Assembly: GCF_011290365.1 (NCBI RefSeq)
Contig: NZ_CP049786.1
Location: 4,402,001-4,466,000 of the forward strand
DNA length: 64,000 nucleotides
Direction: 5' to 3'
Source: Leclercia sp. 29361
GTDB taxonomy: Bacteria; Pseudomonadota; Gammaproteobacteria; Enterobacterales; Enterobacteriaceae
The position numbers and the translations under genes are program-made. Every line of letters begins with the position of its first letter. Within the stretch, counting starts at the first letter, position 1. Positions 1 through 12,800 of this stretch are shown piece after piece. The notes under the pieces were generated by a model. It saw nothing but the letters and a program-made list of their open reading frames with translations. It was not told where the DNA came from and searched no databases.

Positions 1-1114
<1,114 letters not shown>

Positions 1115-1119
1115 TCTTC

Positions 1120-1146
1120 TTCCCTGCTGCCTGGCGCAGCGGGGAA
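1120..1146 (+). terminator. possible argR terminator hairpin
   Basis: An 11-bp stem (TTCCCTGCTGC with GCAGCGGGGAA, one G-U pair) with a 5-nt loop starts 5 nt after the argR stop codon. It lacks an immediate T tract, so it may be a weak or Rho-assisted terminator or an mRNA-stabilising 3' hairpin. Confidence 0.45.
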
Positions 1147-1490
1147 TCTTCGGCTCCCGCCTCGTTTTGCCTTACAATCTGTTATCTGCGATTTAACAAA
1201 TAGTGCGTTTTTCCACTTCAATTCATTCATATAGTGGATGATACTTTCACGACCGCACGAATAATCAAATTCTACTATCTAACTGATTTTTCTGAAAATA
1301 AGCCTCTGGCACGCGTCTGACTCCCGCTTTTTTATTCTCTTCAGTTATAAAACATCATTTGCTTAATACGTAATTTCACGAGAAACAATTAGCATGGTAT
1401 TAATTTTTGCCGTTATTAGTGTATACTTGATTTTGTGATGAGGGTCACGAAACGAAGACCCCAGTAAAGAATATGACGAGGAAAAGAATC
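1147..1490. other. argR-yhcN intergenic region
   Basis: About 340 bp without a gene, AT-rich towards its right end. A -10-like TATACT lies at 1422-1427, about 65 nt before the yhcN start, and probably marks the promoter of the yhcN pair. I could not identify a convincing -35 box or a named operator. Confidence 0.4.
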
Positions 1491-1754
1491 ATGAAAATCA
1501 AAACAACCGTAGCCACTCTAAGCGTTCTGTCTGTCCTGTCTTTCGGTGCCTTTGCCGCCGATTCAATTAATGCCGATCAGGCCCAGTCCCGCGAATCTAT
1601 CGGTACTGTTTCTGTTGGTGCAATCGGTACTTCTCCGATGGACATGAACCAGATGCTGAACAAAAAAGCGCAGGAACAGGGTGCCTCCTCCTACCGCGTG
1701 ATCGAAGCGCGTACCGGTGACCACTGGCATGCTACTGCTGAGCTGTACAAATAA
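1491..1754 (+). CDS. yhcN: YhcN-family (DUF1471) periplasmic stress protein, first copy
   Basis: Small exported protein of the YdgH/BhsA/McbA (DUF1471) family; E. coli YhcN is linked to acid and peroxide stress. I start it at the ATG at 1491, which has a GAGG ribosome-binding site 8 nt upstream, giving 87 residues, the family's length. An in-frame ATG 18 nt further upstream is poorly placed. A signal peptide of about 22 residues ends in FGAFA-A. The mature part ends in the family signature SSYRVIEA...GDHWHATAELYK. The next gene is a paralogue with almost the same C-terminus, so this looks like a tandem duplication. Function is inferred from the family. Confidence 0.93.
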   Translation: MKIKTTVATLSVLSVLSFGAFAADSINADQAQSRESIGTVSVGAIGTSPMDMNQMLNKKAQEQGASSYRVIEARTGDHWHATAELYK

Positions 1755-1867
1755 GACGTACCGCGCATAACCCGAACTACCCGTTATCTCAGTTCAACGA
1801 CACCAGGCATAAAAATAGCAGCACAACCCTTCTTGCCGTTGAACGTGCCCTGTAAGGAGTAAAGACT

Positions 1868-2134
1868 ATGAACACTAAATTAATCATCGCCACCCTTGGT
1901 TTAGCTTCCGTTCTCTCATTCGGTGCCAGCGCAGCTGTGCACCAGGTTACCGCGGAGCAAGCACAAAACCTGCAATCAATGGGTAGCGTAGGCGTGACTG
2001 AAGTTGCCGGTTCTCCAATGGATATCCGTCAGGCCCTGGCCGCAAAAGCTGAAAAAGCGGGCGCCAGCAGCTATCGCATTACCGAGATGAATACAGGCGA
2101 CCACTGGCATGCCACGGCCGAGCTGTACAAATAA
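1868..2134 (+). CDS. YhcN-family (DUF1471) periplasmic stress protein, second copy
   Basis: An 88-residue paralogue of the preceding gene. It has a signal peptide ending at about SFGASAA and a core ending SSYRITEMNTGDHWHATAELYK. The last 13 residues (TGDHWHATAELYK) are identical in the two copies, whereas the N-terminal half of the mature protein has diverged (VHQVTAEQAQNLQSMGSVGV against DSINADQAQSRESIGTVSVG). A strong AAGGAG lies about 8 nt before the ATG. The 113-nt gap after copy 1 has no terminator, so the two are probably co-transcribed and end at the terminator at 2161-2186. E. coli has one gene here. Confidence 0.9.
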   Translation: MNTKLIIATLGLASVLSFGASAAVHQVTAEQAQNLQSMGSVGVTEVAGSPMDIRQALAAKAEKAGASSYRITEMNTGDHWHATAELYK

Positions 2135-2160
2135 ACCCTCGTCGTATTGAACTACGACTT

Positions 2161-2186
2161 GCCCCTGCCTCGCAGGGGCTTTTTTT
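2161..2186 (+). terminator. Rho-independent terminator of the yhcN pair
   Basis: Perfect 8-bp stem GCCCCTGC / GCAGGGGC with loop CTC, followed by seven T residues on the plus strand. The opposite strand lacks a T tract, so it mainly serves the plus-strand yhcN transcripts. Confidence 0.88.
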
Positions 2187-2191
2187 GCCTT

Positions 2192-2464
2192 TTACGGACG
2201 AACGTTAAAGCGAATCTGCCCTTCCAGCTCCTCTTCCGCTTCATCAAACAGCAGGATCAGTGCCCCGAAGCGCCTGCGCAGTTTTTCCGGTAAATGGGTA
2301 AACTCAATTTCAAGCGGCAGCGGCAGCTGGTTACCGGTGACAATCTCCCACAGAGAATCCAGGTCCGTCACGCTCTCCCGTTTTATGCCAAAGGTTCGTG
2401 AAAACTCACGATAAAAGTCTTCCTGACTGTCGATTTCATCAAAATCAAACGTATAGATATTCAT
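2192..2464 (-). CDS. yhcO: YhcO, barstar-like ribonuclease inhibitor family protein
   Basis: A 90-residue acidic protein ([21 protein letters not shown]...) matching E. coli YhcO, assigned to the barstar (barnase inhibitor) family. The family fold has an N-terminal strand followed by helices rich in Asp and Glu, and [13 protein letters not shown] in the middle is typical. No cognate barnase-like ribonuclease is visible nearby, so the target is unknown. It is convergent with the yhcN pair and downstream of the aldehyde dehydrogenase, with which it may be co-transcribed (45-nt gap). Confidence 0.9.
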   Translation of the reverse strand: MNIYTFDFDEIDSQEDFYREFSRTFGIKRESVTDLDSLWEIVTGNQLPLPLEIEFTHLPEKLRRRFGALILLFDEAEEELEGQIRFNVRP

Positions 2465-2509
2465 TTCCCGCCACCCCGTCCAGGCGGGCGGCTGCTGCCG
2501 CCCTGTCGA

Positions 2510-3964
2510 TTATAATCCCCCGATATGCAGGGTTTTCACTTCCAGGAACTCCTCCAGTCCCAATACTGACCCTTCACGGCCCAGCCCTGACTCTTTTACC
2601 CCGCCAAATGGCCCCAGTTCGGTGGAGACCGCACATTCGTTAACCCCGATCATCCCGCTCTCAATGGCCTGTGAGACGCGGAATACCCGCTGCAGATTCT
2701 GAGTGTAGAAATAGGCGGCCAGACCAAACGGCGTATTATTGGCGCGCTGAATCACCTCCTCTTCGGAGGTAAAACGGAAGCAGGCCGCAACGGGTCCAAA
2801 GGTCTCTTCGCTGGCGAGCATCATGCCTTCATGACAATCGCCCAACACCGTTGGCTGCCAGAAGTTGCCGCCCAGCTCGTGCGCCTTGCCGCCTGCCAGT
2901 ACCGTCGCCCCTTTGGCGACCGCGTCCTCAACATGCTCGCGCACTTTGTCCACGGCGGCAGGTTCAATCAGCGGCCCGACTACGGTGCCCTCCTCCAGGC
3001 CGTTCCCCACTTTTAAGTCGTTTACGGCGGCGGCGAGCTGGCTGACAAAGGCGTCATATACCGACTCCTGAATATAGAAACGGTTGACGCTGACGCACAC
3101 CTGGCCGGCATTACGGAATTTGTTGGCAATAGCGCCTTTCACCGCGGCATCGATATCGGCATCGTCAAAGACGATATAGGGCGCATTCCCGCCCAGCTCC
3201 ATCGAGACTTTTTTCATGGTCTCGGCGGCATTGCGTACCAGCGTTTTGCCGACCGCCGTCGAGCCGGTAAAGGAGATTTTGCGCACCTCATGACTGGCCA
3301 TGATCGCATCGCTGATCTCGGAGGTACTGCCCGCCACCGCGTTGAGTACGCCATCCGGGACGCCTGCTTTTTTGGCCAGGGTCAGCAGGGCAAAGGCGCT
3401 GAGCGGCGTATTGTTAGCTGGCTTGATCACCCCGGTACAGCCTGCGGCCAGCGCCGGGCCGAGCTTGCGGGTCAGCATCGCCATCGGGAAATTCCACGGC
3501 GTGATTGCCGCCACCACACCAATGGGTTCGCGGGTGGCCAGAATGCGGGAGCCGGGTTTCACAGGGGGAATGATTTCACCGTTGGCGCGTTTGGCCTGCT
3601 CGGCGAACCACTGAATAAAGCTGGCCGCATACTCGACCTCGCCCTCCGCCTCTTTCAGCGGTTTACCCTGCTCGGTGGTCATCAGTTGTCCAAGCCACTG
3701 CTTGTTCTCAATGATGAGTTCATACCAGCGATAGAGGATGGCCGAGCGTTCTTTTGCGGTTCTGGCACGCCACGCCGGGAAAGCACGGCTCGCGGCGGCG
3801 ATAGCCTCTTCGGTCTCTTTGGTGCCCGCTTTGGCCACGCTGGCAATCACCTCGCCAGTGGCCGGGTTAACGACATCGAATGTGGTATCGAGCGTTTTCC
3901 ATACGCCATCGACCAAATATCCTGTCTGAAATAGCGCACTGTCCTGAAGAGCCTGGGTAGTCAT
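2510..3964 (-). CDS. NAD(P)-dependent aldehyde dehydrogenase, succinate-semialdehyde dehydrogenase (GabD) type
   Basis: Cytoplasmic aldehyde dehydrogenase that oxidises an aldehyde, probably succinate semialdehyde or a similar short semialdehyde, to the acid. The chosen start (ATG ending at 3964) has GGGAGG immediately upstream; an in-frame ATG 12 nt earlier lies before that ribosome-binding site and is rejected. The product is 484 residues. Visible features are the PWNFP motif (about 156-160), cofactor lysine in IKPA (about 181), FTGST (about 232-236), catalytic Glu in MELGGN (Glu256) and nucleophile Cys in NAGQVCVS (Cys290). E. coli has no gene between yhcO and aaeB, and its gabD lies elsewhere with gabT/gabP, which are absent here. 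The exact substrate is inference. Confidence 0.9.
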   Translation of the reverse strand: MTTQALQDSALFQTGYLVDGVWKTLDTTFDVVNPATGEVIASVAKAGTKETEEAIAAASRAFPAWRARTAKERSAILYRWYELIIENKQWLGQLMTTEQGKPLKEAEGEVEYAASFIQWFAEQAKRANGEIIPPVKPGSRILATREPIGVVAAITPWNFPMAMLTRKLGPALAAGCTGVIKPANNTPLSAFALLTLAKKAGVPDGVLNAVAGSTSEISDAIMASHEVRKISFTGSTAVGKTLVRNAAETMKKVSMELGGNAPYIVFDDADIDAAVKGAIANKFRNAGQVCVSVNRFYIQESVYDAFVSQLAAAVNDLKVGNGLEEGTVVGPLIEPAAVDKVREHVEDAVAKGATVLAGGKAHELGGNFWQPTVLGDCHEGMMLASEETFGPVAACFRFTSEEEVIQRANNTPFGLAAYFYTQNLQRVFRVSQAIESGMIGVNECAVSTELGPFGGVKESGLGREGSVLGLEEFLEVKTLHIGGL

Positions 3965-4016
3965 GTATCCTCCCATTCGGGGTTTAAGTACTTGCCCGAA
4001 TAAGTATAGTCACAAA

Positions 4017-4043
4017 AAAACCGACGCTTACGGCGTCGGTTTT
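4017..4043 (-). terminator. terminator of the aaeXAB operon
   Basis: An 11-bp perfect stem (AAAACCGACGC / GCGTCGGTTTT) with a 5-nt loop, located just after the aaeB stop codon. Read on the minus strand it ends in a run of seven T. It separates aaeB from the downstream aldehyde dehydrogenase, which therefore needs its own promoter. Confidence 0.87.
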
Positions 4044-4051
4044 CAGGAGGA

Positions 4052-6019
4052 TCAGCTGTCGGTCAGGGCATTCTGGTAGCGATGCAACATCCCCACCAGC
4101 CGCTGCACCGGTTCGGTCACCTGTCGCGGTGCCTCCCAGATGCGCAGTTTTTCCTGATAGATGTCCAGCTCCGCCAGCAGCTGGGCAAAGTAGCGTCGCC
4201 GCTTATCGTCGCTGGAGGCCGACATGACGTGATCGGCAGTGCGTCGCAGCTGGCGATGGAACGCAGAGAGATCGTCATTGATCGGTACCGGTGCGTTGCG
4301 CAGACGCTGGTGAGCGATGATCAGGGTCAGAGCCAGGCGGAATTTCGCGATATCGCCCGGAAATTTGTTCAGCAGTAAAAACAGCTGCTGATAGAGCGCG
4401 GGGAGATGGTTCTCCTTGCGCCGGGCGGTGTTGGTGGTCATCGCTGAAACGGCTGCGGAGACAAACTGGTTCAGCAGCACGCGCCCGGTACGGGCCTGGG
4501 AGTTATCACGTACCAGCAGAATGACCATCATCGCGAGGAAACAACCGACAATCTGCCCCAGCGCGCTGTCGAGGAACTGGCTGAAGTGGAACGTCATCGG
4601 GTTATCCAGCACCAGAATATTGATGGTACTGGCCAGCGCCCCGAGCGAGCCCAGGCGGCGCTTCTGCACTTCTATACCAATAAAGAAAGCCATCACTGCA
4701 AGGCTGATACAGAGCAGCAGCATACTTTGCTGGGTCGAGGGCAGAACCACCAGGAAATAGAAGGCGCCCAGCGGGAGCGCTGCCAGGGTGCCGTACAGAA
4801 AATCGAGCGCCACCATCCGCGGATTGGGCAGACGCATCGCCAGCGAGGTGACCACGGCGATCATCACCATCGCACCGCTGCCGGAGGTCCAGCCGGTCCA
4901 CAGCCAGAATAGCGTCCCGAGCATGCAGGCAAGCGTGGTGCGCCAGAAGTTGACCATCGCGTGGTGACGTTCCGCCGACTCGGCTTTGACCACCACCTCG
5001 CCCTGCAGGACTTCCTCTTCGGTGGCGCTGATCTTAGTATTGCCGATCACGCCACGTTTGAGCAGCAGGTAGCGCGTCGCCGCGCCAACCCAGGTATAGA
5101 TGGTGATCGGAGTATCACGCTCGCCGGTCCAGGCGATAACTCGCCGCATGCGTTTGAGCTGTTTATGCACATCCTGGACCGTCTCGACGGGGACGGCAAA
5201 CTGTTCCCGGAAGGTCTCAGTGATCGCCTCGGGGCGGGTATTCTGGATCAGATAGGTTTCACAGGCCTGGGTGATCAGCGTTAAGGAGACGGTATTCAGC
5301 GCCTTCAGGCGGCGGTTTGCCCGTGACCAGCGCGACGACTCCATATTAAGGTTGCTGCGCATCCCTTCCAGAGCGGTGGTACGACGCACCAGCGCACTCC
5401 AGGCGTTATCGACCTCTTCACTGTCGCCATGCTTAATGCACAGCTGCATCAGCTGGTACTGGGCAACGATCAGCGCGTCCAGCTCGCGATCGACCTCCTG
5501 CTTAATGGAGCGGGGAGAGAACAAGAGATCCGCCACGATCGCACAGACAATCCCCATCACAATCTCACTGCAGCGCTCCACGGCAAACTGCGGCGTCAAC
5601 AGCGGATTGGTCTCGATGGTGATGATAATGATCAGGGCGGTATAGCCGGAGAGCCCCCAGGCGTAGGAGTTTTCCACCCGCACCAGGGAGGAGATCCAGG
5701 TGCAAAAACCGGCCCAGATACAGCACACCATTAGCATCAGCAGCGGGGTACGGATCATCAGGATGACGATGGTCAGGGCGGCGATGCAGCCGATAAAGGT
5801 GCCGACAATACGCAGCATCCCACGGTAGCGGATGGCGCCGGAGTAAGGTTCCCCCCCCGCCGCAAACGCCGGGCCTGCGGCAACAATCGCTGCCGTCAGT
5901 ACCGCCCAGCGGGGAGTTTCAAGCTGAAAGTGAAAGCCGATGAACAGTGCCAGCACGATGGCGAAGGCGAGCTTAACCGCGAAGCGCAGGTGCTGGTTGG
6001 CGATGGAGAAGATGCCCAT
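4052..6019 (-). CDS. aaeB: p-hydroxybenzoic acid efflux pump subunit AaeB
   Basis: Inner-membrane efflux component (aromatic acid exporter family) that exports p-hydroxybenzoate and related aromatic carboxylates together with AaeA. At 655 residues it matches E. coli AaeB. It has the family's duplicated layout: an N-terminal block of about five to six hydrophobic segments (residues about 10-170), a long soluble middle (about 180-370), a second membrane block (about 370-500) and a soluble C-terminal domain. Its ATG lies 5 nt after the aaeA stop, so translation is probably coupled. Last gene of aaeXAB, under AaeR control by family knowledge. Confidence 0.96.
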   Translation of the reverse strand: MGIFSIANQHLRFAVKLAFAIVLALFIGFHFQLETPRWAVLTAAIVAAGPAFAAGGEPYSGAIRYRGMLRIVGTFIGCIAALTIVILMIRTPLLMLMVCCIWAGFCTWISSLVRVENSYAWGLSGYTALIIIITIETNPLLTPQFAVERCSEIVMGIVCAIVADLLFSPRSIKQEVDRELDALIVAQYQLMQLCIKHGDSEEVDNAWSALVRRTTALEGMRSNLNMESSRWSRANRRLKALNTVSLTLITQACETYLIQNTRPEAITETFREQFAVPVETVQDVHKQLKRMRRVIAWTGERDTPITIYTWVGAATRYLLLKRGVIGNTKISATEEEVLQGEVVVKAESAERHHAMVNFWRTTLACMLGTLFWLWTGWTSGSGAMVMIAVVTSLAMRLPNPRMVALDFLYGTLAALPLGAFYFLVVLPSTQQSMLLLCISLAVMAFFIGIEVQKRRLGSLGALASTINILVLDNPMTFHFSQFLDSALGQIVGCFLAMMVILLVRDNSQARTGRVLLNQFVSAAVSAMTTNTARRKENHLPALYQQLFLLLNKFPGDIAKFRLALTLIIAHQRLRNAPVPINDDLSAFHRQLRRTADHVMSASSDDKRRRYFAQLLAELDIYQEKLRIWEAPRQVTEPVQRLVGMLHRYQNALTDS

Positions 6020-6024
6020 GGCGA

Positions 6025-6957
6025 TTAACCGAACTCGCGCAGGCGATGGGCAATTTTGCGGAACAACGAATCATCGCGGGCGTCACGGTCTTTCTCGCCG
6101 GTGATGACGACGGTGGCGGTGGTACCCGCCGGCCACAGGTTGCCCTGCTGATCGTCGAGTCGAATACGTACCGGTACGCGCTGCGCCAGACGCACCCACT
6201 CCAGATTGGAGTCAACGGTCGCCATCCCTTTGCTGTCGCGGGTGGCGCTGGAGTTGGTCACCCCTGCCGCCACGCTGTCGACCGTCCCTTTCAGGACACG
6301 GTTGCTGCCCAGGGGGGTGATTTCTACCCGATAGCCAGGACGGACGTTTTCCAGCTTGGTCTCTTCCATATAGGCGAGCACATAGAAGGAGTGCTGTTTG
6401 ACCAGCGCCACGGCGGTAGAGCCGCGGGTAATAAACTCGCCGGTATAGACGTTGAGGTTAGTCACCCAGCCGTCGGACGGGGCGCGGATCACGGTACGCT
6501 CAAGATCGAGCTTTGCCAGATCCCGCGTGGCCTCGGCCTTCGCCATCTGATGCAGCACGGTTTGCAGCACGTTGTTAGACTGGTCGATCTCCTCGCGGGA
6601 CATCGCCTGCACGCCGAGCTGATTACGGCGCCCCGCCTCACGGCGTTTTTCCGCAGCCAGTGCCTTGTAGTAGGCAACATCGGCTTCCGCTTCTTCCAGC
6701 GCTTTCTGGTAGCGCGGCTGATCAACGGTAAACAGCACCTGATCCTTTTTCACCAGCTGGTTGTCATGCACATTGACGGCAGTGATGAGCCCCGCGACAT
6801 CCGGAGCAATGGCGACGATGTCGGCGCTAAAGCGTGCATCGCGCGTCCAGGGTGATTCGGTGTAGTAAACCCACGCGCGAAAAATAGCGATGAACGCGAG
6901 GAGAACCAGTGCCAGAGTAATGGCGGTACGGGAGATTTTTCTTGTTAGCGTTTTCAC
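6025..6957 (-). CDS. aaeA: p-hydroxybenzoic acid efflux pump subunit AaeA
   Basis: Periplasmic adaptor (membrane fusion / HlyD family) that links AaeB to an outer-membrane channel. I place the start at the GTG ending at 6957, preceded by GAGG, giving 310 residues beginning [14 protein letters not shown], the E. coli length. The upstream in-frame extension would overlap aaeX and carries no ribosome-binding site. One membrane anchor spans about residues 12-30. A biotinyl-lipoyl-like half motif ([17 protein letters not shown]) is followed by an alpha-helical hairpin and the C-terminal half motif ([11 protein letters not shown]). The gap after aaeX is 7 nt. Confidence 0.96.
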   Translation of the reverse strand: MKTLTRKISRTAITLALVLLAFIAIFRAWVYYTESPWTRDARFSADIVAIAPDVAGLITAVNVHDNQLVKKDQVLFTVDQPRYQKALEEAEADVAYYKALAAEKRREAGRRNQLGVQAMSREEIDQSNNVLQTVLHQMAKAEATRDLAKLDLERTVIRAPSDGWVTNLNVYTGEFITRGSTAVALVKQHSFYVLAYMEETKLENVRPGYRVEITPLGSNRVLKGTVDSVAAGVTNSSATRDSKGMATVDSNLEWVRLAQRVPVRIRLDDQQGNLWPAGTTATVVITGEKDRDARDDSLFRKIAHRLREFG

Positions 6958-6964
6958 ATCTACC

Positions 6965-7168
6965 TCAAACAAACAGTCGCGATACCAGATAGAACAGGCA
7001 GCAATACAGCGCGGAATTGAACAATGCAGGGTGCCAGACGAAATCATAGATCCCGGTAGGAGCCAGCACCTTTCGCACCAGCCAAAAAATCGCCAGTGAT
7101 AAAAGCAGTTCGAAGAAAATCGGGGGGAACGATAATCCGAACACCACGATAACGGGAAACAGACTCAT
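6965..7168 (-). CDS. aaeX: AaeX, small membrane protein of the aromatic acid efflux operon
   Basis: A 67-residue protein with two hydrophobic segments (about residues 5-30 and 45-65), identical in length to E. coli AaeX (DUF1656). It is the first gene of aaeXAB. Its molecular role is unknown; it is not essential for the AaeAB pump in E. coli. It is divergent from aaeR across a 177-bp promoter region. Confidence 0.94.
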   Translation of the reverse strand: MSLFPVIVVFGLSFPPIFFELLLSLAIFWLVRKVLAPTGIYDFVWHPALFNSALYCCLFYLVSRLFV

Positions 7169-7345
7169 GTTGACCTTGATTAGAGCGAGCAGGCGAAAGA
7201 ATTATTCAGCATACGGCACCGCAGAAGGGGCAAGAAAAGCCGGGCGAGAGTGGCGTAGCTATAATGTATAAATAATATATTAGCGTAACTGTTATGCTGT
7301 TATCTATCATATGTGATCTAAATCACTTTTAAGCCAGAGTGAATA
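7169..7345. promoter_or_regulatory. aaeX-aaeR divergent control region
   Basis: A 177-bp AT-rich region between divergent aaeX and aaeR. By family knowledge AaeR, a LysR-type activator, binds here and switches on aaeXAB when aromatic acids are present. The stretch 7260-7320 is very AT-rich, with several possible -10 boxes. TATGTGATCTAAATCACTT at about 7309-7327 contains a GTGATCTAAATCAC inverted repeat (7313-7326) that resembles a CRP or FNR core and may be an operator. No site is certain. Confidence 0.5.
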
Positions 7346-8269
7346 ATGGAACGTCTAAAACGGATGTCGGTTTTTGCCAAAGTCGTTGAGCTGGGCTCCT
7401 TTACCGCCGCAGCCAGGCAACTACAGATGAGCGTCTCGTCAATCAGTCAGACCGTCGCCAAACTGGAAGATGACCTCCAGGTGAAGCTGCTTAACCGCAG
7501 CACCCGTAGCCTGGGCCTGACCGAAGCCGGCAAAATCTACTATCAGGGCTGTCGGCGGATGCTGTATGAGGCCCAGTCGGTACACGAGCAGCTTTACGCT
7601 TTCAACAACACCCCTATCGGCACGTTGCGTATCGGGTGCTCTTCAACTATGGCACAAAATGTCCTGGCGGGAATGACCGCCGAGATGTTGCAGGAGTATC
7701 CGGGGCTGACGGTTAATCTGGTCACCGGCATTCCCGCCCCGGATCTGATTGCCGATGGACTGGATCTGGTGATCCGCGTCGGGGCCTTGCAGGATTCCAG
7801 CCTCTTCTCCCGCCGCCTGGGCAGTATGCCGATGGTGGTGTGCGCGGCGAAAAAGTACCTCGCCAAAGCGGGGATCCCGGAGAAACCGGCAGATCTCAGC
7901 AATCACGCCTGGCTGGAGTACAGCGTGCGCCCGGACAATGAATTTGAGCTGATTGCCCCCGAAGGACTTTCGACAAAACTGCTGCCGCAGGGCCGCTTTG
8001 TCACCAACGATCCGATGACCATCTCCCGCTGGCTGGTGGCCGGGGCCGGGATCGCTTACGTCCCGCTGATGTGGGTGATCAATGAGATCAACAGCGGCGA
8101 GCTGGAGATCCTCTTCCCGCGCTATCAGTCGGATCCGCGCCCGGTGTATGCGGTCTATACCGAAAAGGACAAACTGCCGCTGAAGGTGCAGGTGTGCATT
8201 AACTATCTGACGGATTATTTCGTGCAGGTGGCGGCGCTGTTTCAGGAGATGCGGGGAAGAAAGGAATAA
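7346..8269 (+). CDS. aaeR: LysR-type transcriptional activator AaeR
   Basis: Regulator of the divergent aaeXAB efflux operon that responds to aromatic carboxylic acids. It has 307 residues. The N-terminal winged helix-turn-helix is seen in FTAAARQLQMSVSSISQTVAKLEDDL (about 20-45) with the LysR signature LLNRSTRSLGLTEAG, and the substrate-binding domain begins at about residue 90. The gene is preceded by the shared regulatory region and followed at once by a hairpin at 8269-8291. Confidence 0.93.
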   Translation: MERLKRMSVFAKVVELGSFTAAARQLQMSVSSISQTVAKLEDDLQVKLLNRSTRSLGLTEAGKIYYQGCRRMLYEAQSVHEQLYAFNNTPIGTLRIGCSSTMAQNVLAGMTAEMLQEYPGLTVNLVTGIPAPDLIADGLDLVIRVGALQDSSLFSRRLGSMPMVVCAAKKYLAKAGIPEKPADLSNHAWLEYSVRPDNEFELIAPEGLSTKLLPQGRFVTNDPMTISRWLVAGAGIAYVPLMWVINEINSGELEILFPRYQSDPRPVYAVYTEKDKLPLKVQVCINYLTDYFVQVAALFQEMRGRKE

Positions 8270-8291
8270 CCCTCTCCCCCAGGGAGAGGGT
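8269..8291. repeat. perfect intergenic hairpin between convergent aaeR and tldD
   Basis: Perfect 10-bp inverted repeat ACCCTCTCCC / GGGAGAGGGT with a 3-nt loop, beginning at the last base of the aaeR stop codon. It has no long T tract on either strand. It could act as a bidirectional terminator or mRNA 3'-end stabiliser, or be a copy of a dispersed CCCTCTCCC-type palindrome. I see only this copy in the window. Confidence 0.6.
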
Positions 8292-8306
8292 ATTTCGGAA
8301 GGGGAA

Positions 8307-9833
<1,527 letters not shown>

Positions 9834-9838
9834 TCAAA

Positions 9839-12800
9839 TCATTGCTGTGCATCTTTGCGTGGCTGACGCAGCACTTCATTAATCTGCGGTTTATCCACCG
9901 GGCCGGTGATGTGGTAACGCAGAATGGAGACTTTGCTCCACAGCGGCCCCAGCACTTTACTGGCGGCAAACACCGCCGCGCCGACGATCGGGTTCACGGC
10001 GAAGGCCGCAGCCACGCCAACGGTGGCGGAAATTTCCGGTGCCACCACCGCTTCCATATCCAGTTCGCGACGCACCAGATTGACGGAGCCTTTCATGGCG
10101 ATATCCGCTTCCAGCCCGTCGACCAGGGTGTCATCGGTATGCAGGACACCGTCTTTGATCCACGCGGTGCTGCGGATCGAGTCGAAGTAGAAGCCTTCGT
10201 TAAAGGTATCGCTGAAGTCAAAGCGCAGCTTACGCAGCAGGGAGTCGAAGCTGAGCAGACGCAGCAGCTGACCCGCATGGCCGGTGCTCAGATCGGCAAT
10301 TTCCCCTCTGCCCAGACGGGTTTTGAGGATGCCGTTCAGCGTGGCTTCATCAGGCTTCCACGGCTGGTCGCGCCAGTGCAGATCGTAGTCGAGGTCAAAC
10401 GACGAACCGCGAATCGGGGTACTCACACCGAAATAGTTCGCTGCCGCATCCAGCTTGTTGCCTTTGATCTGTCCTTTCAGGGAGGTGCGCTGCTCGTTGG
10501 CGCCGTTCACCCACTCGCCGTTGGCGGTCAGACGGCCGAAGCCGGTATCAATCAGCCCGCCCGCCAGGCTAAGGGTGTTGCCCTTAATGGTGAAATCACC
10601 GTTGATACGGCCATATTTCTGCCCCCACAGCCAGCACTCGGCACAGCGCAGCTGTAAATCAGGCCAGCCGCTGAAATTGACCCGTGTGGTGCTGGCTAAT
10701 GGCGAAGCGACGTTGCCTTTCCCGGCAGTAGCGGTCGCCGGGTTGAAATAGAGGTAGCGGATCTCCGCCTGCCATGGCGCAGTGTCGCGCATCAGCAGGG
10801 TGGCATTGATCTCCCGCCCCTGCGCCTCAACTTTTGAACCGTTCAGGGTAGGCTGCGAGACGATGCTCAGGTTATTCCACTGCTGTCCACCCAGCGCCAG
10901 GGCGGGAGTGCGCACCGTGATGTGCTGCGGGAATTGCGCCGTATCATCCACATTTTGCCCGACACCACGCTGGAACAGCGCTAGCCATTCAGCACCATCC
11001 ATCGGCGGCAGGTTGAGTTCGATGCCCGACTGCTCCGGCAGCGGCGGCAGCGTGCGGCTGTCGGAGGTCCAGATAGCGCGATCCAGCGTCAGCTTGCGGT
11101 TAAGCAGCCAGCGGCTGTTAAAGTGATTCTTGCCGCCAGCGTTGCCCGTCAGGGTAAAGCTGTTGAGATCCCCGTCGACGTTCAGCTTAACCGGCAGCGG
11201 CTCGCCGGCGCTCTTCTCCAGCGGCGACGGCAGGTCGCTGCTGACGTTCTTCAGATCGCCGCTGATATCCACCTTATACCGGGCATCGCCACGATAAGGC
11301 AGCTCAATTGCCACCTTACCCTTCCACGGCAGGCGGCCTTCCAGCGACTGGCTGATGGTTTTTGGCAATACATCCATCCGCGAAGGCTGCCAGCTGGCAT
11401 CCAGATTGATCCCCACCTGATAGGCTTTCTCGCCTTCGGTGGTAGAGAAGTCGATATTTACCGGCTGATTAAACCAGCTTGCGGTCAGCGGCCCACTTTT
11501 CAGATCGCCATTCACGAAGCTGAACTGCCCGCTGAGATTGTTAATGGTGCTGTTCAACGGCTTAATGAACAGGCTGTTATTTTTCAGCCTGACGTCGCCT
11601 TCAGCGGTGGTCATGGTGCCGTCCAGCGGGATATCCAGATGTAAGCGAGCATTCACATCGCCATCCAGCTGGAGCTGCTGGAGCGTGGCACCCAGGGAAT
11701 CATCCAGCGGCGTCTCGTCAAAGTACGGCCCAACGGCTTTCCCGGGCCCGTTGATATCGGCATCGATCAGCAGTTTTTCTTTCGAATAATCCGGGATCAC
11801 CGCCGTCAGGTTACTGGCTTTCACTCCGCCCAGCGCCACGCCATCGGTCTTCATCCACAACCCGTCATTGATAAAGTTAAGCTCAATATCGAGGTTTTTC
11901 AGCGCCGGCCACTCGGGCTGGAAGGCGTAGGTGGCATTGCGTAACGGCACCAGAACCTGGAACTGGCCTTCGTTGTACTTATAGGGGAACAAGTGCGGGT
12001 TGCCGCCGTAGACCAGGGTGGCGTTATCGGCCTGCCCGCCCTGAATTGCGCCGCTCAGGTAGTCCACCAGCGCTTTGCCCATCAGGTTTTCAGGAAAATA
12101 GCGCCAGGCCTGTGACCCGTCATCGGTGCTGATGCCCGCCAGGATCCCCAACCAGGGCTCATCGCCCGCCGGCTGCAGATAGCGGAAATCACCCCGGGCA
12201 TGCACCGCTTTGGCTTTGACGTCGATGTTACGCCCGTCGAGCTGGAAACCTTTCTCGTTCTTCAGCCAGTGGAGGGTGGCGGTACCTTTCTCCACCTCCA
12301 GCGGGGCGCGGAAGACGGTTTCATATGGCATTTTCGCATCGCGGATATTGGCCACCAGGCGGCCATCTTCCACACTGCCCTGCAGCGTGCCGCTGAAATG
12401 CTCGGCCCCCGGCAGCAGCTCCCACTGCTTCCAGGCAAGATCGGTCCAGGCGATGTTGAAGCGGGTTTTTTCTGTCGCCTGCAGGGGAATATCCAGCGCC
12501 AGGGCGTTGATCGCCCCTACCGGCTGGGTGGCCTGCCAGACGTCGCCCAGCGCCGGGGAGAGCTTCGCCGCGATGGTTCGCAGCCCTTCCAGGCCGGACA
12601 ACTCCAGATTGCTGGCGCGAATACGCAGCTCGTCGCTGCGTTTACTGTCGACGCCGCCGACGTCCTGCGCCGGGATCCAGGCCAGGGCCAGGGCTCCACG
12701 CGGCCACGCCTTATCGTCCATGGTAATGCGGGTATCCGGGATGGCAAACTGCCAGCCCTCTTTCGCACGGGTGACGTGCGCGGTGAGATTATCAACCGAA

